A model generated the notes under the pieces. It saw nothing but the letters and a program-made list of their open reading frames with translations, was not told the origin of the DNA and searched no databases. Below are positions 42,135-50,268 of a stretch of DNA of 64,000 bases, in pieces (within the stretch, counting starts at the first letter, position 1; each line of letters starts with the position of its first letter). The translations under genes were made by a program, and so were the position numbers. Source of the stretch: Alphaproteobacteria bacterium. GTDB lineage: Bacteria; Pseudomonadota; Alphaproteobacteria; Micavibrionales; Micavibrionaceae. The stretch spans positions 1-64,000 of the forward strand of contig WGMJ01000009.1 of NCBI GenBank assembly GCA_016125135.1, read 5' to 3'.

Positions 42135-43370
42135 CTATGCTGCCTTTTTCAAAAGCATGCTTGAAAATGTGCCGCGCACGGCCGCGATAAATTGCTGACC
42201 GTTAATTGCCTTCGATTTATCCTTGGCAAGATCGCCCGTAAGTGCACCGGATTTGAGGCCCGCTTCAATTGTTTCAACAACAGCGAACTTCAGTTTCTTG
42301 GCAAGCTCTACGCCCTCTGTTTGACCATTTAGCTCCGCCTTGTGGCGGATGGCTTCGGCGTAAGCAAATATATGCGCGGCGGGGTTTGCCAGTAGTATTT
42401 TCTTTTCGTGCCACGCCGATTCCAGATCCGGCGCAGTACCATGCGGTGGGTCCGCCAGTAATGTACCATCAGCCGATACAAGCGTAGAATCCATTAACCC
42501 CAATGATTTATGTTCACCAGCCACCTGATCGGACACAACATCGCCGTCATAGTTTTTGAGTGCAATAATCATCCCGTTCATTTTGCCTTGTGGAATTTTA
42601 GATACAACCGCATCGATTAACTGCACCTTGTCACTAAAAGTGATATTTGCGGCCTTGAATTTCGATGCATATTCTTTTTGGAAAATCTCGTTAAACAATT
42701 CCATGAAACGGCCATCATAAGTCGGGTTTATTGTATCTTTACCGGCAAAAACAACCGATTTATGCATTGCAAGCGCTTGCTGGAACACAGCGCGCGCATA
42801 ATCGCGGATCGAAGAATCTGTTTCCGTGGTTAATAGCGCTACGCCGGAATCCACGCGGCGATTATCAACCAGCACCGTTTCGCTACCATTGTCATCAGTA
42901 TAAATAACTTTCAAATGCCCGCGGCCCGGAATCGACACGTTCGGCGCACCGTAAATTCCGCCTACCGCCTGACGCACAATCGTCACATCGCTCATAAGCG
43001 GCGCGAACTTATCAATACCTTCAATTTCTATCGTGTTGCGCAGAATGGCAGCGCCGTTAATTGCACGGCGAATAATTCCGTTGGGTGAATCCCATTTTTG
43101 GGACAGGCCGAATTTTTTTGCCTCTTCAATTGTCGGGGTAATCGTCGGGCCTTTTACAGCGGCCTTATGGGTTTTTAAATCTTCAATCGCCGCATTTAAA
43201 GCGCCGTCATTGGTTTTGTCACGCGCCTGCAGGGAAATATCATGCACTTTCCAGTCGACATCAAAAAAATGCGCTATCAACTGCTCGCGGATTTCTTGGG
43301 ACATGTGCGGCCAAACGCCATCGCCTGTCATATCAACAATCGAACCACTAATTTTATATGGAGCAGACAT
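42135..43370 (-). CDS. icd: Isocitrate dehydrogenase, type II fold, possibly NAD-linked
   Basis: TCA-cycle enzyme converting isocitrate to 2-oxoglutarate. The 411-residue chain follows the eukaryote-like homodimeric type II: KGPTITPTIEEAKKFGL, WDSPNGIIRRAING (Ser, Asn and Arg for isocitrate), ILRNTI, TIVRQAVGGIYG (Arg and Tyr), GKDTINPTYDGRF (catalytic Lys) and KNYDGDVVSD (metal Asp). In the cofactor site, however, the usual HGTVTRH is HGTAPDLE. The Arg-His pair that binds the 2'-phosphate of NADP is absent and an Asp is present, as in NAD-dependent relatives such as isopropylmalate dehydrogenase. NAD use is inferred, not shown. Not clearly in an operon: the next gene has its own promoter. 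Confidence 0.9.
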   Translation of the reverse strand: MSAPYKISGSIVDMTGDGVWPHMSQEIREQLIAHFFDVDWKVHDISLQARDKTNDGALNAAIEDLKTHKAAVKGPTITPTIEEAKKFGLSQKWDSPNGIIRRAINGAAILRNTIEIEGIDKFAPLMSDVTIVRQAVGGIYGAPNVSIPGRGHLKVIYTDDNGSETVLVDNRRVDSGVALLTTETDSSIRDYARAVFQQALAMHKSVVFAGKDTINPTYDGRFMELFNEIFQKEYASKFKAANITFSDKVQLIDAVVSKIPQGKMNGMIIALKNYDGDVVSDQVAGEHKSLGLMDSTLVSADGTLLADPPHGTAPDLESAWHEKKILLANPAAHIFAYAEAIRHKAELNGQTEGVELAKKLKFAVVETIEAGLKSGALTGDLAKDKSKAINGQQFIAAVRGTFSSMLLKKAA

Positions 43371-43450
43371 TAGGAGAGTCCTTGCGTAAGGGAGAGAAGG
43401 TATAATTTTCCCTTTACGCTACGGGAAATGCGTTAATTTTCTGTTAGTTT

Positions 43451-44155
43451 TTACTTTAGGTAAAGCCCCTGTGTGCGAGCCCCAATTTTTAAATGCGGGC
43501 CAAAAACAGGTTGCCCCTCATACCTGAATAATTCACGTATTTCATGCTCCATCGCCGCAACAGTCGCCTGAAGCGCTTTATTAACGATCTCGTTCTCCTG
43601 CATAAACGGACTCAGCCGCCACTTGGCGCAATATTGGCGCTGCATTGCCCCAGTATCGCTGCATGGCGCTTCAAACTGTACTTGTAAATAAGAAGTGGCA
43701 CCCTCTGTAACAACGTGGTATTCCCAGTCACGGAACTGTATATCACCAAGAATTTTTCTTACTTCACCAAACTGTTTCCTAGCCCCTTGTTGTCGTACTT
43801 CGTTTGCAGTTCCTTTACTCAATGCTTCAAATATAGCTTTAATATCACGGCCCGATTGAAATTCAGTAACACCACAATAAGAAAATTCATTAAAAACGCG
43901 ATGTCTTTCAAGCTCTATCAACGACTCCACACAAAGCTCTACCAGTGCGTTCTCGCTAATATCTGTTGAGATTACACGACACCTTAAAGCCTGTTCGTAT
44001 TGAGAATTAATAGTTGGCGAAAGCGCGACACCCAGAAATTTCAGAATATAAAAAGAACTGCTGTCATCAGTCATTCCGGCTTCTTCAACGCTAAACTCAA
44101 CATTTGGATAAGCGACCTTACCCAGTGTTTTTCTAATAGCTTCAATGCCACCCAT
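43451..44155 (-). CDS. Unknown protein with two tandem homologous domains
   Basis: The 234-residue soluble protein is not recognised but is clearly built of two similar halves. Residues about 5-105 and 126-222 share the pattern R-K-x-L-G at the start, an acidic beta strand, a central QYxxAxR-type segment, ExxIV or ExALVxL helix with ME/LE, and an end F-x-Y-x-G-x-x-x-F. Only the second half ends in the GQPVFGPHL form. Such a duplication suggests a ligand- or dimer-type fold. No signal peptide or catalytic motif is visible. It has its own consensus-like promoter. Confidence 0.65.
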   Translation of the reverse strand: MGGIEAIRKTLGKVAYPNVEFSVEEAGMTDDSSSFYILKFLGVALSPTINSQYEQALRCRVISTDISENALVELCVESLIELERHRVFNEFSYCGVTEFQSGRDIKAIFEALSKGTANEVRQQGARKQFGEVRKILGDIQFRDWEYHVVTEGATSYLQVQFEAPCSDTGAMQRQYCAKWRLSPFMQENEIVNKALQATVAAMEHEIRELFRYEGQPVFGPHLKIGARTQGLYLK

Positions 44156-44180
44156 CGCCAGTGCCTTTCCAAGAAGGCTT

Positions 44181-44210
44181 AATATAGCGCCAGCTACAAA
44201 ATTATGTCAA
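44181..44210 (-). promoter_or_regulatory. Predicted promoter of the duplicated-domain gene
   Basis: Minus strand TTGACA (44205-44210) and TATATT (44181-44186), 18-base spacer, about 26 bases before the ATG. Shares the exact 15-base sequence containing the -35 with the promoter at 42088-42116. Confidence 0.6.
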
Positions 44211-44220
44211 TATAAAACCT

Positions 44221-45054
44221 TTACTTGATGGCCTTCAACACCTTGTATCCACTCTTTTCCAATATAATCTCCAATGTTGCAAAGTACTTCTTCGCTGCTG
44301 CTTCGTATGGCAATTGCTGGTTTGCAACCGCCCATAATTCTCCGCCTGCCCGCAACACCCCTGCTGCACGCTCAAAAAATGAAAGCCCGAGCGCAATATC
44401 AGCCTGCTGGCTTGCGCGGTGGAAAGGCGGGTTCATGACAACAAAATCAAGCTCCGAAAATGGTAGTGCGTCTTTTTGAATGTCTAGGCAGAGTGCCTCA
44501 ACCTTTCCTTTTGCGTTTTTCTTGTAAGCTTCTATAGCACGCGCATCCTTGTCGACGGCATAGATATGCGTAATGCTCTGCGCTTGCGAAAGCGGAATTG
44601 AAAGCGCACCATAGCCGCAACCGAAATCAGCCCCGCACCCTTTTAGATCGGGCAGGTTTTCCAACAGCAATTTTGTTGCCTTGTCGATTTCATCCCAACT
44701 AAAAAGCCCCGGCTGCGACCAGTAGCCCGTAGCCGCTACCTGTTGAAGCGCACCAGCTTCCAGCCATTGCTCGATATTTTCTTTATTGAACGTGCCCGTA
44801 TTAACTGCAACAAGCTTATGATGCGCCTTACTGAAAACCTCATATGTCAGTCCCGCTTCGTCTGCAATTTTTGTAAGACGGCTGCCCCCCTCATCGTTCG
44901 GCGCATAAACAAGCAATATTTTTTTCGTTGGAGCACTTAGTATCTGCGCAATCTCGAACTTTCCTTCAAGGGTATTTTTAGGAAAGCGCAAAATGAGCAC
45001 GTCCTGCAATGAGGCACCGGTTTGTTCTTCCCAGTAACGGAATAATTCATTCAT
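44221..45054 (-). CDS. RsmC/RlmG-like RNA guanine-N2 methyltransferase
   Basis: The 277-residue protein has a degenerate N-terminal methylase-like domain (about residues 1-115) and a C-terminal Rossmann methyltransferase domain with motif I ADFGCGYGALSIPL, an acidic ribose-binding strand (IYAVDKDARAIEAYKKN) and motif IV VVMNPPFHRAS. The NPPFH form is typical of the 16S rRNA m2G1207 enzyme RsmC and the 23S enzyme RlmG. The first domain is shorter than in Escherichia coli RsmC. It is the last gene of a minus-strand run that also codes a sulfotransferase, six bases upstream. Confidence 0.85.
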   Translation of the reverse strand: MNELFRYWEEQTGASLQDVLILRFPKNTLEGKFEIAQILSAPTKKILLVYAPNDEGGSRLTKIADEAGLTYEVFSKAHHKLVAVNTGTFNKENIEQWLEAGALQQVAATGYWSQPGLFSWDEIDKATKLLLENLPDLKGCGADFGCGYGALSIPLSQAQSITHIYAVDKDARAIEAYKKNAKGKVEALCLDIQKDALPFSELDFVVMNPPFHRASQQADIALGLSFFERAAGVLRAGGELWAVANQQLPYEAAAKKYFATLEIILEKSGYKVLKAIK

Positions 45055-45060
45055 ATAAAG

Positions 45061-45912
45061 CTACCCAAGCCAGTCAGCACGTATGTGCGGGAATTTCTTC
45101 TGGAAGAGTTCTATTTCCTCCGAGAGCCTATCAAGAAGAAATGCTTCTTCTCCCACCGGAATGCTGAATTTACTCGCATCAGGGTTTTCTTCGCCGAAGA
45201 AAACCTTCTTCAGCCCGATCTCTTTTGCGAGATTAATAATCCAGTATTGCTTATACTTACGCAATAAATCGGCACCGCGCTGGCCAAGCGCAGCCAGCGC
45301 TCCACTTTTCGATGTTGTTGTTACATTGAATTTCTCACGGTCTTCATGCGTTGGCGGCATGAAGGGCAAGTCAAGCACATCACAAATACCCTGTACATAT
45401 TTGTCCTGATCCCGCTCGAGATCTTCTTGCATGAATATATTGATTTTTTCTTCCCCGAAAAATTCCGTCCAACGTTCCAAATGGCGTGTATAAAAACTAC
45501 TCTCTATAATATTGGGCTGCTCTTTAACCGCCGTGAAGAAATCACCCTGTACAATCCCGTAGCGTTTATAATGAAGATAAAGGGAATAGGCACGAATAAC
45601 AGGATTTCGCAAAGGGCATATTAATTTCACATCACTTCCAAAAATCGAGTGGAGGTTTTTGGGCGCGTCCACGCTATCAAAAGACGTTGTTGAGATCTCC
45701 ATAACAATTTTATGCTCAGGCTCAAGATGAAAATGCGATGCGTAATGCGTAAATCCCCGTTCGAAATCGCGATCAAAAAAGAAAACTTCTTTTACACCCG
45801 ATGGCAGGCAAACATCTTTACGCCCGCGCAAATAGCGGTCTAGCCAGCTAGTGCCGGCGCGTTGGGGCCCCATAGAAAAGGCAAATGGCCTATCGTAAAT
45901 CTTGGTTGGCAT
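45061..45912 (-). CDS. PAPS-dependent sulfotransferase
   Basis: Transfers sulfate from PAPS to a sugar or other hydroxyl. The 283-residue product shows the 5'-phosphosulfate loop GPQRAGTSWLDRYL (about residues 15-28), a KEVFFFDRDF strand like the KEPxFF segment of heparan-type sulfotransferases, and the 3'-phosphate site LRNPVIRAYSLYLHY (about residues 103-117). The key Arg and Ser of that site are present. No membrane helix is seen, so it acts in the cytoplasm. Its start overlaps the end of a GT4 glycosyltransferase gene by 23 bases, suggesting a joint role in making a sulfated glycan or glycolipid; this is inference. Confidence 0.85.
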   Translation of the reverse strand: MPTKIYDRPFAFSMGPQRAGTSWLDRYLRGRKDVCLPSGVKEVFFFDRDFERGFTHYASHFHLEPEHKIVMEISTTSFDSVDAPKNLHSIFGSDVKLICPLRNPVIRAYSLYLHYKRYGIVQGDFFTAVKEQPNIIESSFYTRHLERWTEFFGEEKINIFMQEDLERDQDKYVQGICDVLDLPFMPPTHEDREKFNVTTTSKSGALAALGQRGADLLRKYKQYWIINLAKEIGLKKVFFGEENPDASKFSIPVGEEAFLLDRLSEEIELFQKKFPHIRADWLG

Positions 45913-47101
45913 TTCTCTCTTCTACATATCTTGCAAACTGTGACCAGAAATTATTACGGACTGGCTCCAGTTTGTCGGCGGTATAGTCACGGGCTTTCAT
46001 ATAGTTCTGCGCCGCGTGCTTCTGCATCATCGCTTCACTATATAAAAGTGCCTTTAATGTTTGTGCTAGTTTGTCCACATCACCAGGCTTATGCAACCAT
46101 TCCAATGGCAATAATTCAGGTATGCCGCCTGTGGTTGATGCCAATACAGGGCAACCACGTGACATGGCCTCGATAACAGCACGCGGCAAACCCTCATGAA
46201 AACTGGGCTGCAAGTAAACATCGATCTGGTCGAGCCAGCGCTGCACCGGCTCACCACTAGGCAATAACCCCTCATGCACAACAAAGCCTTCGAGACCATT
46301 CTCTTGAATGTCCTGCATGATCTGGTCAATATGGCCCGGCCCTAGCAAATTCAAGCGGAATAACGTCCCCGTTTCTTTGTGCCACTGCGCCAACGCACGC
46401 AAGGCAATTTGAATACCCTTTAGTTTATTATGGAGTGCGCCGATAAGACCGATATTGATTGTCTTTTTATGCGCAAACATACTGGTAATGCGTGCTTTAC
46501 GCTTCTCCAGAATTTCAGTTGGCACCTCATGAATACGCACATTAGAAGCTGAAGCCAGAATACCTGCGGCAGGGTAACGTGATTGGAGAAATTCATTTGT
46601 TACATAAATCACCGCATCTGCATGGCCCGTTGCAAGGCGCGCACGGTGATAACGAAGCGGTGCATAAGCACGTGCAATTAACGAGCCATGATGCCACATA
46701 TTATCCCACGGGCAACCGGCCATCTCCATCGCGAAGGGCTTATTATATTTGCGCGCAGCCTGATACGCTAGCCAGCCAATCTCGCTCATTGTACGAATAA
46801 TAACAGCGTCGGCCCGCTGCACAGCTTCTTCAACACGCTTTTTCACGTACAAACTATTTTGCAACATACCAACAGGCGAATTCATGTTCGGCAAACCACT
46901 AATAGACACATGCGGTGCATCACTGCGGTTGAGACTTGCAGCATCTTCCGGCACGCCCTCTTTCTTGCGGCCCAGAACTTCAAGATCATCAAAATATTTT
47001 AGATATGTATCCCAGTATGAGGACGCAAACTGACCTGCTGCATAAACAGCACCACCGGCCGAGAAAATATATTCATTGTCATGGCAATAAACAACGCGCA
47101 T
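45890..47101 (-). CDS. GT4-family glycosyltransferase
   Basis: The 403-residue protein has the GT-B fold of family 4. The N-terminal lobe starts MRVVYCHDNEYIFSAGG, and the C-terminal lobe contains NIGLIGALHNKLKGIQIALRAL (nucleotide-sugar loop), HEGLLPSGEPVQRWLDQIDVYLQPSFHEGLPRAVIEAMSRGCPVLAS with the Ex7E motif (Glu of HEGLP and IEAM). No membrane helix is predicted. It overlaps the membrane-protein gene by one base upstream and the sulfotransferase downstream. Donor and acceptor are unknown. Confidence 0.9.
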   Translation of the reverse strand: MRVVYCHDNEYIFSAGGAVYAAGQFASSYWDTYLKYFDDLEVLGRKKEGVPEDAASLNRSDAPHVSISGLPNMNSPVGMLQNSLYVKKRVEEAVQRADAVIIRTMSEIGWLAYQAARKYNKPFAMEMAGCPWDNMWHHGSLIARAYAPLRYHRARLATGHADAVIYVTNEFLQSRYPAAGILASASNVRIHEVPTEILEKRKARITSMFAHKKTINIGLIGALHNKLKGIQIALRALAQWHKETGTLFRLNLLGPGHIDQIMQDIQENGLEGFVVHEGLLPSGEPVQRWLDQIDVYLQPSFHEGLPRAVIEAMSRGCPVLASTTGGIPELLPLEWLHKPGDVDKLAQTLKALLYSEAMMQKHAAQNYMKARDYTADKLEPVRNNFWSQFARYVEERNANQDLR

Positions 47102-47682
47102 CAGAAAGCCGGAATAAATTTGCGCCTTAGAACAATGATCAGAACAAGGCTTGTATCAAGAACAACAAGCAGGAGCGGATACATCAATGTAATCACGCTA
47201 TAATTCGAAATCGCAAGAATAGAAAGAAACCCACGCAATGCTGCAAGTGATTGCGAGAATGGCGGTTCGGTATAAGGGTTAACCCATGTTTTGCGGAATG
47301 TCGGCATAAACGCACAAATATCAATCAGTGAAACTATAATTACAGCCCAAAGCGGATTGTCGGTAAAATACCATGCCGGTATTGCTGCCAAGGCTGCGAT
47401 AAGATACATCCAGTCGGAACGCGTGATATTCTTCTCGCCCTTCCATATAGAAATAATTGCAACACTCAAACAGGCAAATCCGGCGAACACTGTTGCCCAG
47501 GCTCCCGCCCCTGCACCGTCCACATGCTGGGCATAACCCGCAACCAGCATCAGAATTGCCCAAATGAGCCATGAAAAAAGATGCGGGCGCGTCGTGCCCC
47601 TAAAAATACTCCAGAAATAAGTGCTGAAGCGGGTAAGTGCCAGCAAAACACTGAGAATGCCAAAAATCTCTTTTTCGATCAT
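47101..47682 (-). CDS. Unknown polytopic membrane protein
   Basis: The 193-residue protein has about six membrane helices with short loops (SWLIWAILMLVAGYAQ, WATVFAGFACLSVAIISIW, DWMYLIAALAAIPAWYF, AVIIVSLIDICAFMPTFRKTW, and a C-terminal pair). The pattern P...R.TW followed by SWLIW-type helices recalls small transporter-like or PQ-loop-like proteins, but no family is certain. It is the first gene of the run with the glycosyltransferase and sulfotransferase (one-base overlap), so a role in the same glycan pathway is possible. Confidence 0.7.
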   Translation of the reverse strand: MIEKEIFGILSVLLALTRFSTYFWSIFRGTTRPHLFSWLIWAILMLVAGYAQHVDGAGAGAWATVFAGFACLSVAIISIWKGEKNITRSDWMYLIAALAAIPAWYFTDNPLWAVIIVSLIDICAFMPTFRKTWVNPYTEPPFSQSLAALRGFLSILAISNYSVITLMYPLLLVVLDTSLVLIIVLRRKFIPAF

Positions 47683-47766
47683 TTCCCGATTCTGCCATGA
47701 AGAGCGGGTTTTTCATAGCTTTGATAATTGTCACAAGCCTTACAAAAGTATATGTTTTTCCGGAAT

Positions 47767-49116
47767 ATGAGTCAGAACCTCCGAAATCGAGATCTTACAC
47801 AAGGCGATATACGCCAGCATCTGGTCAGATTATCCGTGCCGATGATCTGGGGCATTATGGCGATTATCAGCTTCCAGCTGGCCGATACGTTTTTTATCGG
47901 GATGTTAGGTACGGAAAAGCTGGCAGCCATCAGCTTTACATTTCCAGTTACGATGACCTATTTCAGCATCAATCTGGGCTTCAGCATTGCCATGTCATCC
48001 GTTGCATCGCGCCTGATCGGGCAAGGCCAACCGGAAAATGTCCGCCGTGTTGTTACGCACGGTTTGTTGCTTGTGTTTCTACTCGGCATTATCATCGCGG
48101 GCGCTGGCATTTTATTTCATGACCCGCTTTTCAAAGCGCTTGGGGCAAAGCCCGAGATGCTACCACTGATTGATGATTTCATGGCCATCTGGTTTGCAGG
48201 CGCAGCCCTCACAGCGTTGCCGATGGTCGGCAATGCTGCCATGCGTGCAGGCGGTGAAACCATGACGCCAGCCAAAATCATGATGGGTGCCGCTTTGTTG
48301 AATTTTATTCTCGACCCCGTTTTGATTTTCGGCCTGTTCGGTTTTCCGCGCCTTGAGCTGCAAGGCGCCGCTATTACCACTGTTTTCTCCAGCGCGCTTG
48401 CTGCGTTTGCAGGACTTTATATACTTTATCGCCGCGATATGCTGCTAACACTTAAAAACATGCATTGGGCCGATTTTGGTAATTCCTGTAAGCGTCTACT
48501 TACAATTGCCCTGCCAGCAGGCATTGCCAACGCATTGCCCCCAATTACAAACGGCATTATTGTGGGCTTATTAGCACAGGCCGGGGCCGAAGCCGTGGCC
48601 GCTTACGGCGTAATTACCCGCGTTGAAGCTTTCGCCTTTGTTGTGCTGATGGCACTTGCTGTTGGCATGAGTCCGTTAATCGGGCAGAACTGGGGCGCAG
48701 GAAATTTTGCACGGGTGAAAACGACTATTAACACGGCACTTGTTTTTAGTATTATTTTTTCGCTTGTGACCGCAATTCTTCTTGGCGTTTTAGGGCAGCC
48801 TATTGCCAGCCTGTTTAGCGATGACAATATTGTGATTTATTATACAGCACTTTATTTTGTTATTGTGCCGGTAACATATGTGTTCGGCAATCTTGTCGCG
48901 GGCTGGGGGTCGGCTTTCAACTCCATCGGCAAACCACATCTCGCTTTTATGGTTATCTTTGTTAAAAGCATTTTACTGCAGGCCGTGTTTGCATTTATCG
49001 GCTTCCACTTTGGTGGCGTTAAAGGTATTTACTGTGGCATTGCTTCTGCCCTTGTTATCGCTGGCACTCTTACACATCTTGTCGGCATGAATGTGTTGAA
49101 AAAGGCTACCGCATGA
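47767..49116 (+). CDS. MATE-family multidrug/cation antiporter
   Basis: Twelve-helix exporter of the NorM/DinF type. The ATG at 47767 gives 449 residues starting MSQNLRNRDLTQGDIRQHLVRLSVPMIWG, the usual cytoplasmic lead; an ATG at 47752 or a TTG at 47728 would add a few unsupported residues. Two homologous halves are visible, with QLADTFFIGMLGTEKLAAIS in the first and GLLAQAGAEAVAAYGVITRVEAF in the second. The substrate is unknown. It overlaps the next gene by four bases and is divergent from the membrane-glycan operon. Confidence 0.93.
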   Translation: MSQNLRNRDLTQGDIRQHLVRLSVPMIWGIMAIISFQLADTFFIGMLGTEKLAAISFTFPVTMTYFSINLGFSIAMSSVASRLIGQGQPENVRRVVTHGLLLVFLLGIIIAGAGILFHDPLFKALGAKPEMLPLIDDFMAIWFAGAALTALPMVGNAAMRAGGETMTPAKIMMGAALLNFILDPVLIFGLFGFPRLELQGAAITTVFSSALAAFAGLYILYRRDMLLTLKNMHWADFGNSCKRLLTIALPAGIANALPPITNGIIVGLLAQAGAEAVAAYGVITRVEAFAFVVLMALAVGMSPLIGQNWGAGNFARVKTTINTALVFSIIFSLVTAILLGVLGQPIASLFSDDNIVIYYTALYFVIVPVTYVFGNLVAGWGSAFNSIGKPHLAFMVIFVKSILLQAVFAFIGFHFGGVKGIYCGIASALVIAGTLTHLVGMNVLKKATA

Positions 49117-49805
49117 CAAATTTTTTCATCGGGCTTGTAACAATTATCTGCGGGCTTGCTTTTATTCTGATCCCAGCCCTTTCGTTCCTCGGCGTTATAT
49201 CAGGGCACGAATTATTCCTTACCTTTCAGGAGTACGGCGCAGACCTACGAAGCTTCGGCGCAGAACATCCGCTGATACTGGTCCTTATTTACCTACTTGT
49301 CTTTACTGGTGCACTTGCGCTGATCCTGCCCATAATGACACTTGCTACAATTCTTGGCGGCTTCCTGTTTGGCCCGCTTTGGGGCAGCGTATTGGCTATG
49401 TTAGCCGTGATGAGCGGCTCAAGCATTGTATTCTTTATGGTGCAGTCCGGCATCGAGAAAAAACTCCAGCAAAAACATTTACCACTCTACGAAAAACTCG
49501 AAAAATTCCTCGACCACCATATGTGGGGCACAATGTTTTTCCTACGCGTTATTCCGGCGTTTCCATTTTCAATTATCAACCTGTCTCTTTCGCTTTTCTC
49601 TATTCCCTACTATGCCTATGCCGCTACTTTGTTTTTCGGCACATTGCCCGCCCTTATTATTTTCTGCATGATCGGAGAAAGGTTCCAGCATCTCACAAGC
49701 CTTGATAATCTGTTTTCGACCGAGATTATCATCGCGCTCACAGCATTGGGCGCTATTTCACTGGCTGGCGAATTTATGAAAGATCACTTTCTTAAGAAGA
49801 GATAA
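49113..49805 (+). CDS. VTT-domain (TVP38/DedA-like) membrane protein
   Basis: The 230-residue protein has five to six membrane helices and the VTT core: LILPIMTLATILGGFLFGPLWGSVLAMLAVMSGSSIVFFM with the re-entrant G-rich loop, and FFLRVIPAFPFSIINLSLSLFSIPYYAYAATLFFGTLPALI, the conserved R-x-x-P-x-F/P-x-x-x-x-N segment. Some family members flip or transport lipid carriers, but the role here is unknown. Four-base overlap with the MATE gene implies coupling. Its last 14 bases overlap the convergent NUDIX gene. Confidence 0.9.
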   Translation: MTNFFIGLVTIICGLAFILIPALSFLGVISGHELFLTFQEYGADLRSFGAEHPLILVLIYLLVFTGALALILPIMTLATILGGFLFGPLWGSVLAMLAVMSGSSIVFFMVQSGIEKKLQQKHLPLYEKLEKFLDHHMWGTMFFLRVIPAFPFSIINLSLSLFSIPYYAYAATLFFGTLPALIIFCMIGERFQHLTSLDNLFSTEIIIALTALGAISLAGEFMKDHFLKKR

Positions 49806-50268
49806 GTGCTTCGAACCCGTCCGATACAATATTGTAAATATAACGATCACCCGCAGGTCTGTTTTCAAGCAGAATATCCAGCTCTGCGTCTGTAATCCAC
49901 CGCGCCTCGCTCACCTTACCTTCTTCCAGTTGCGGCCGGTCAAGCCAGCCTTCGACAGTGGCCAGAAAAACAAATTCACGATATCTCCTCCCCTCAATAA
50001 CCGAATCATATGCACCAATAAAATCAAGCAGCTTATGGAGGCGCCAACCTGTTTCTTCTTGTGTTTCACGTGTTAGGGCTGCTTCAAGTGTTTCACCCGC
50101 CTCAATATGGCCGCCGATAATATCCCAGCAATTCGGAAAAAGCTTTCTTGTGCTGCTACGTTTCTGCACAAATATTTTTCCTTCATAGGCAGGCAGCACA
50201 GACGCAAGACAAACGACTCCCTCTGCCTGCGCACTTGAAACGATTTGCTGAAAATCAGAAAGCTTCAT
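49792..50268 (-). CDS. NUDIX hydrolase
   Basis: The 158-residue protein has the NUDIX box GGHIEAGETLEAALTRETQEETGW (the GX5EX7REUXEEXGU pattern, complete) and flanking strands (VCLASVLPAYEGKIFVQKRS). It should hydrolyse a nucleoside diphosphate linked to some group; the substrate cannot be deduced. It ends opposite the VTT gene and begins next to the oxidase gene's stop, which it follows without a gap. Confidence 0.92.
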   Translation of the reverse strand: MKLSDFQQIVSSAQAEGVVCLASVLPAYEGKIFVQKRSSTRKLFPNCWDIIGGHIEAGETLEAALTRETQEETGWRLHKLLDFIGAYDSVIEGRRYREFVFLATVEGWLDRPQLEEGKVSEARWITDAELDILLENRPAGDRYIYNIVSDGFEALISS

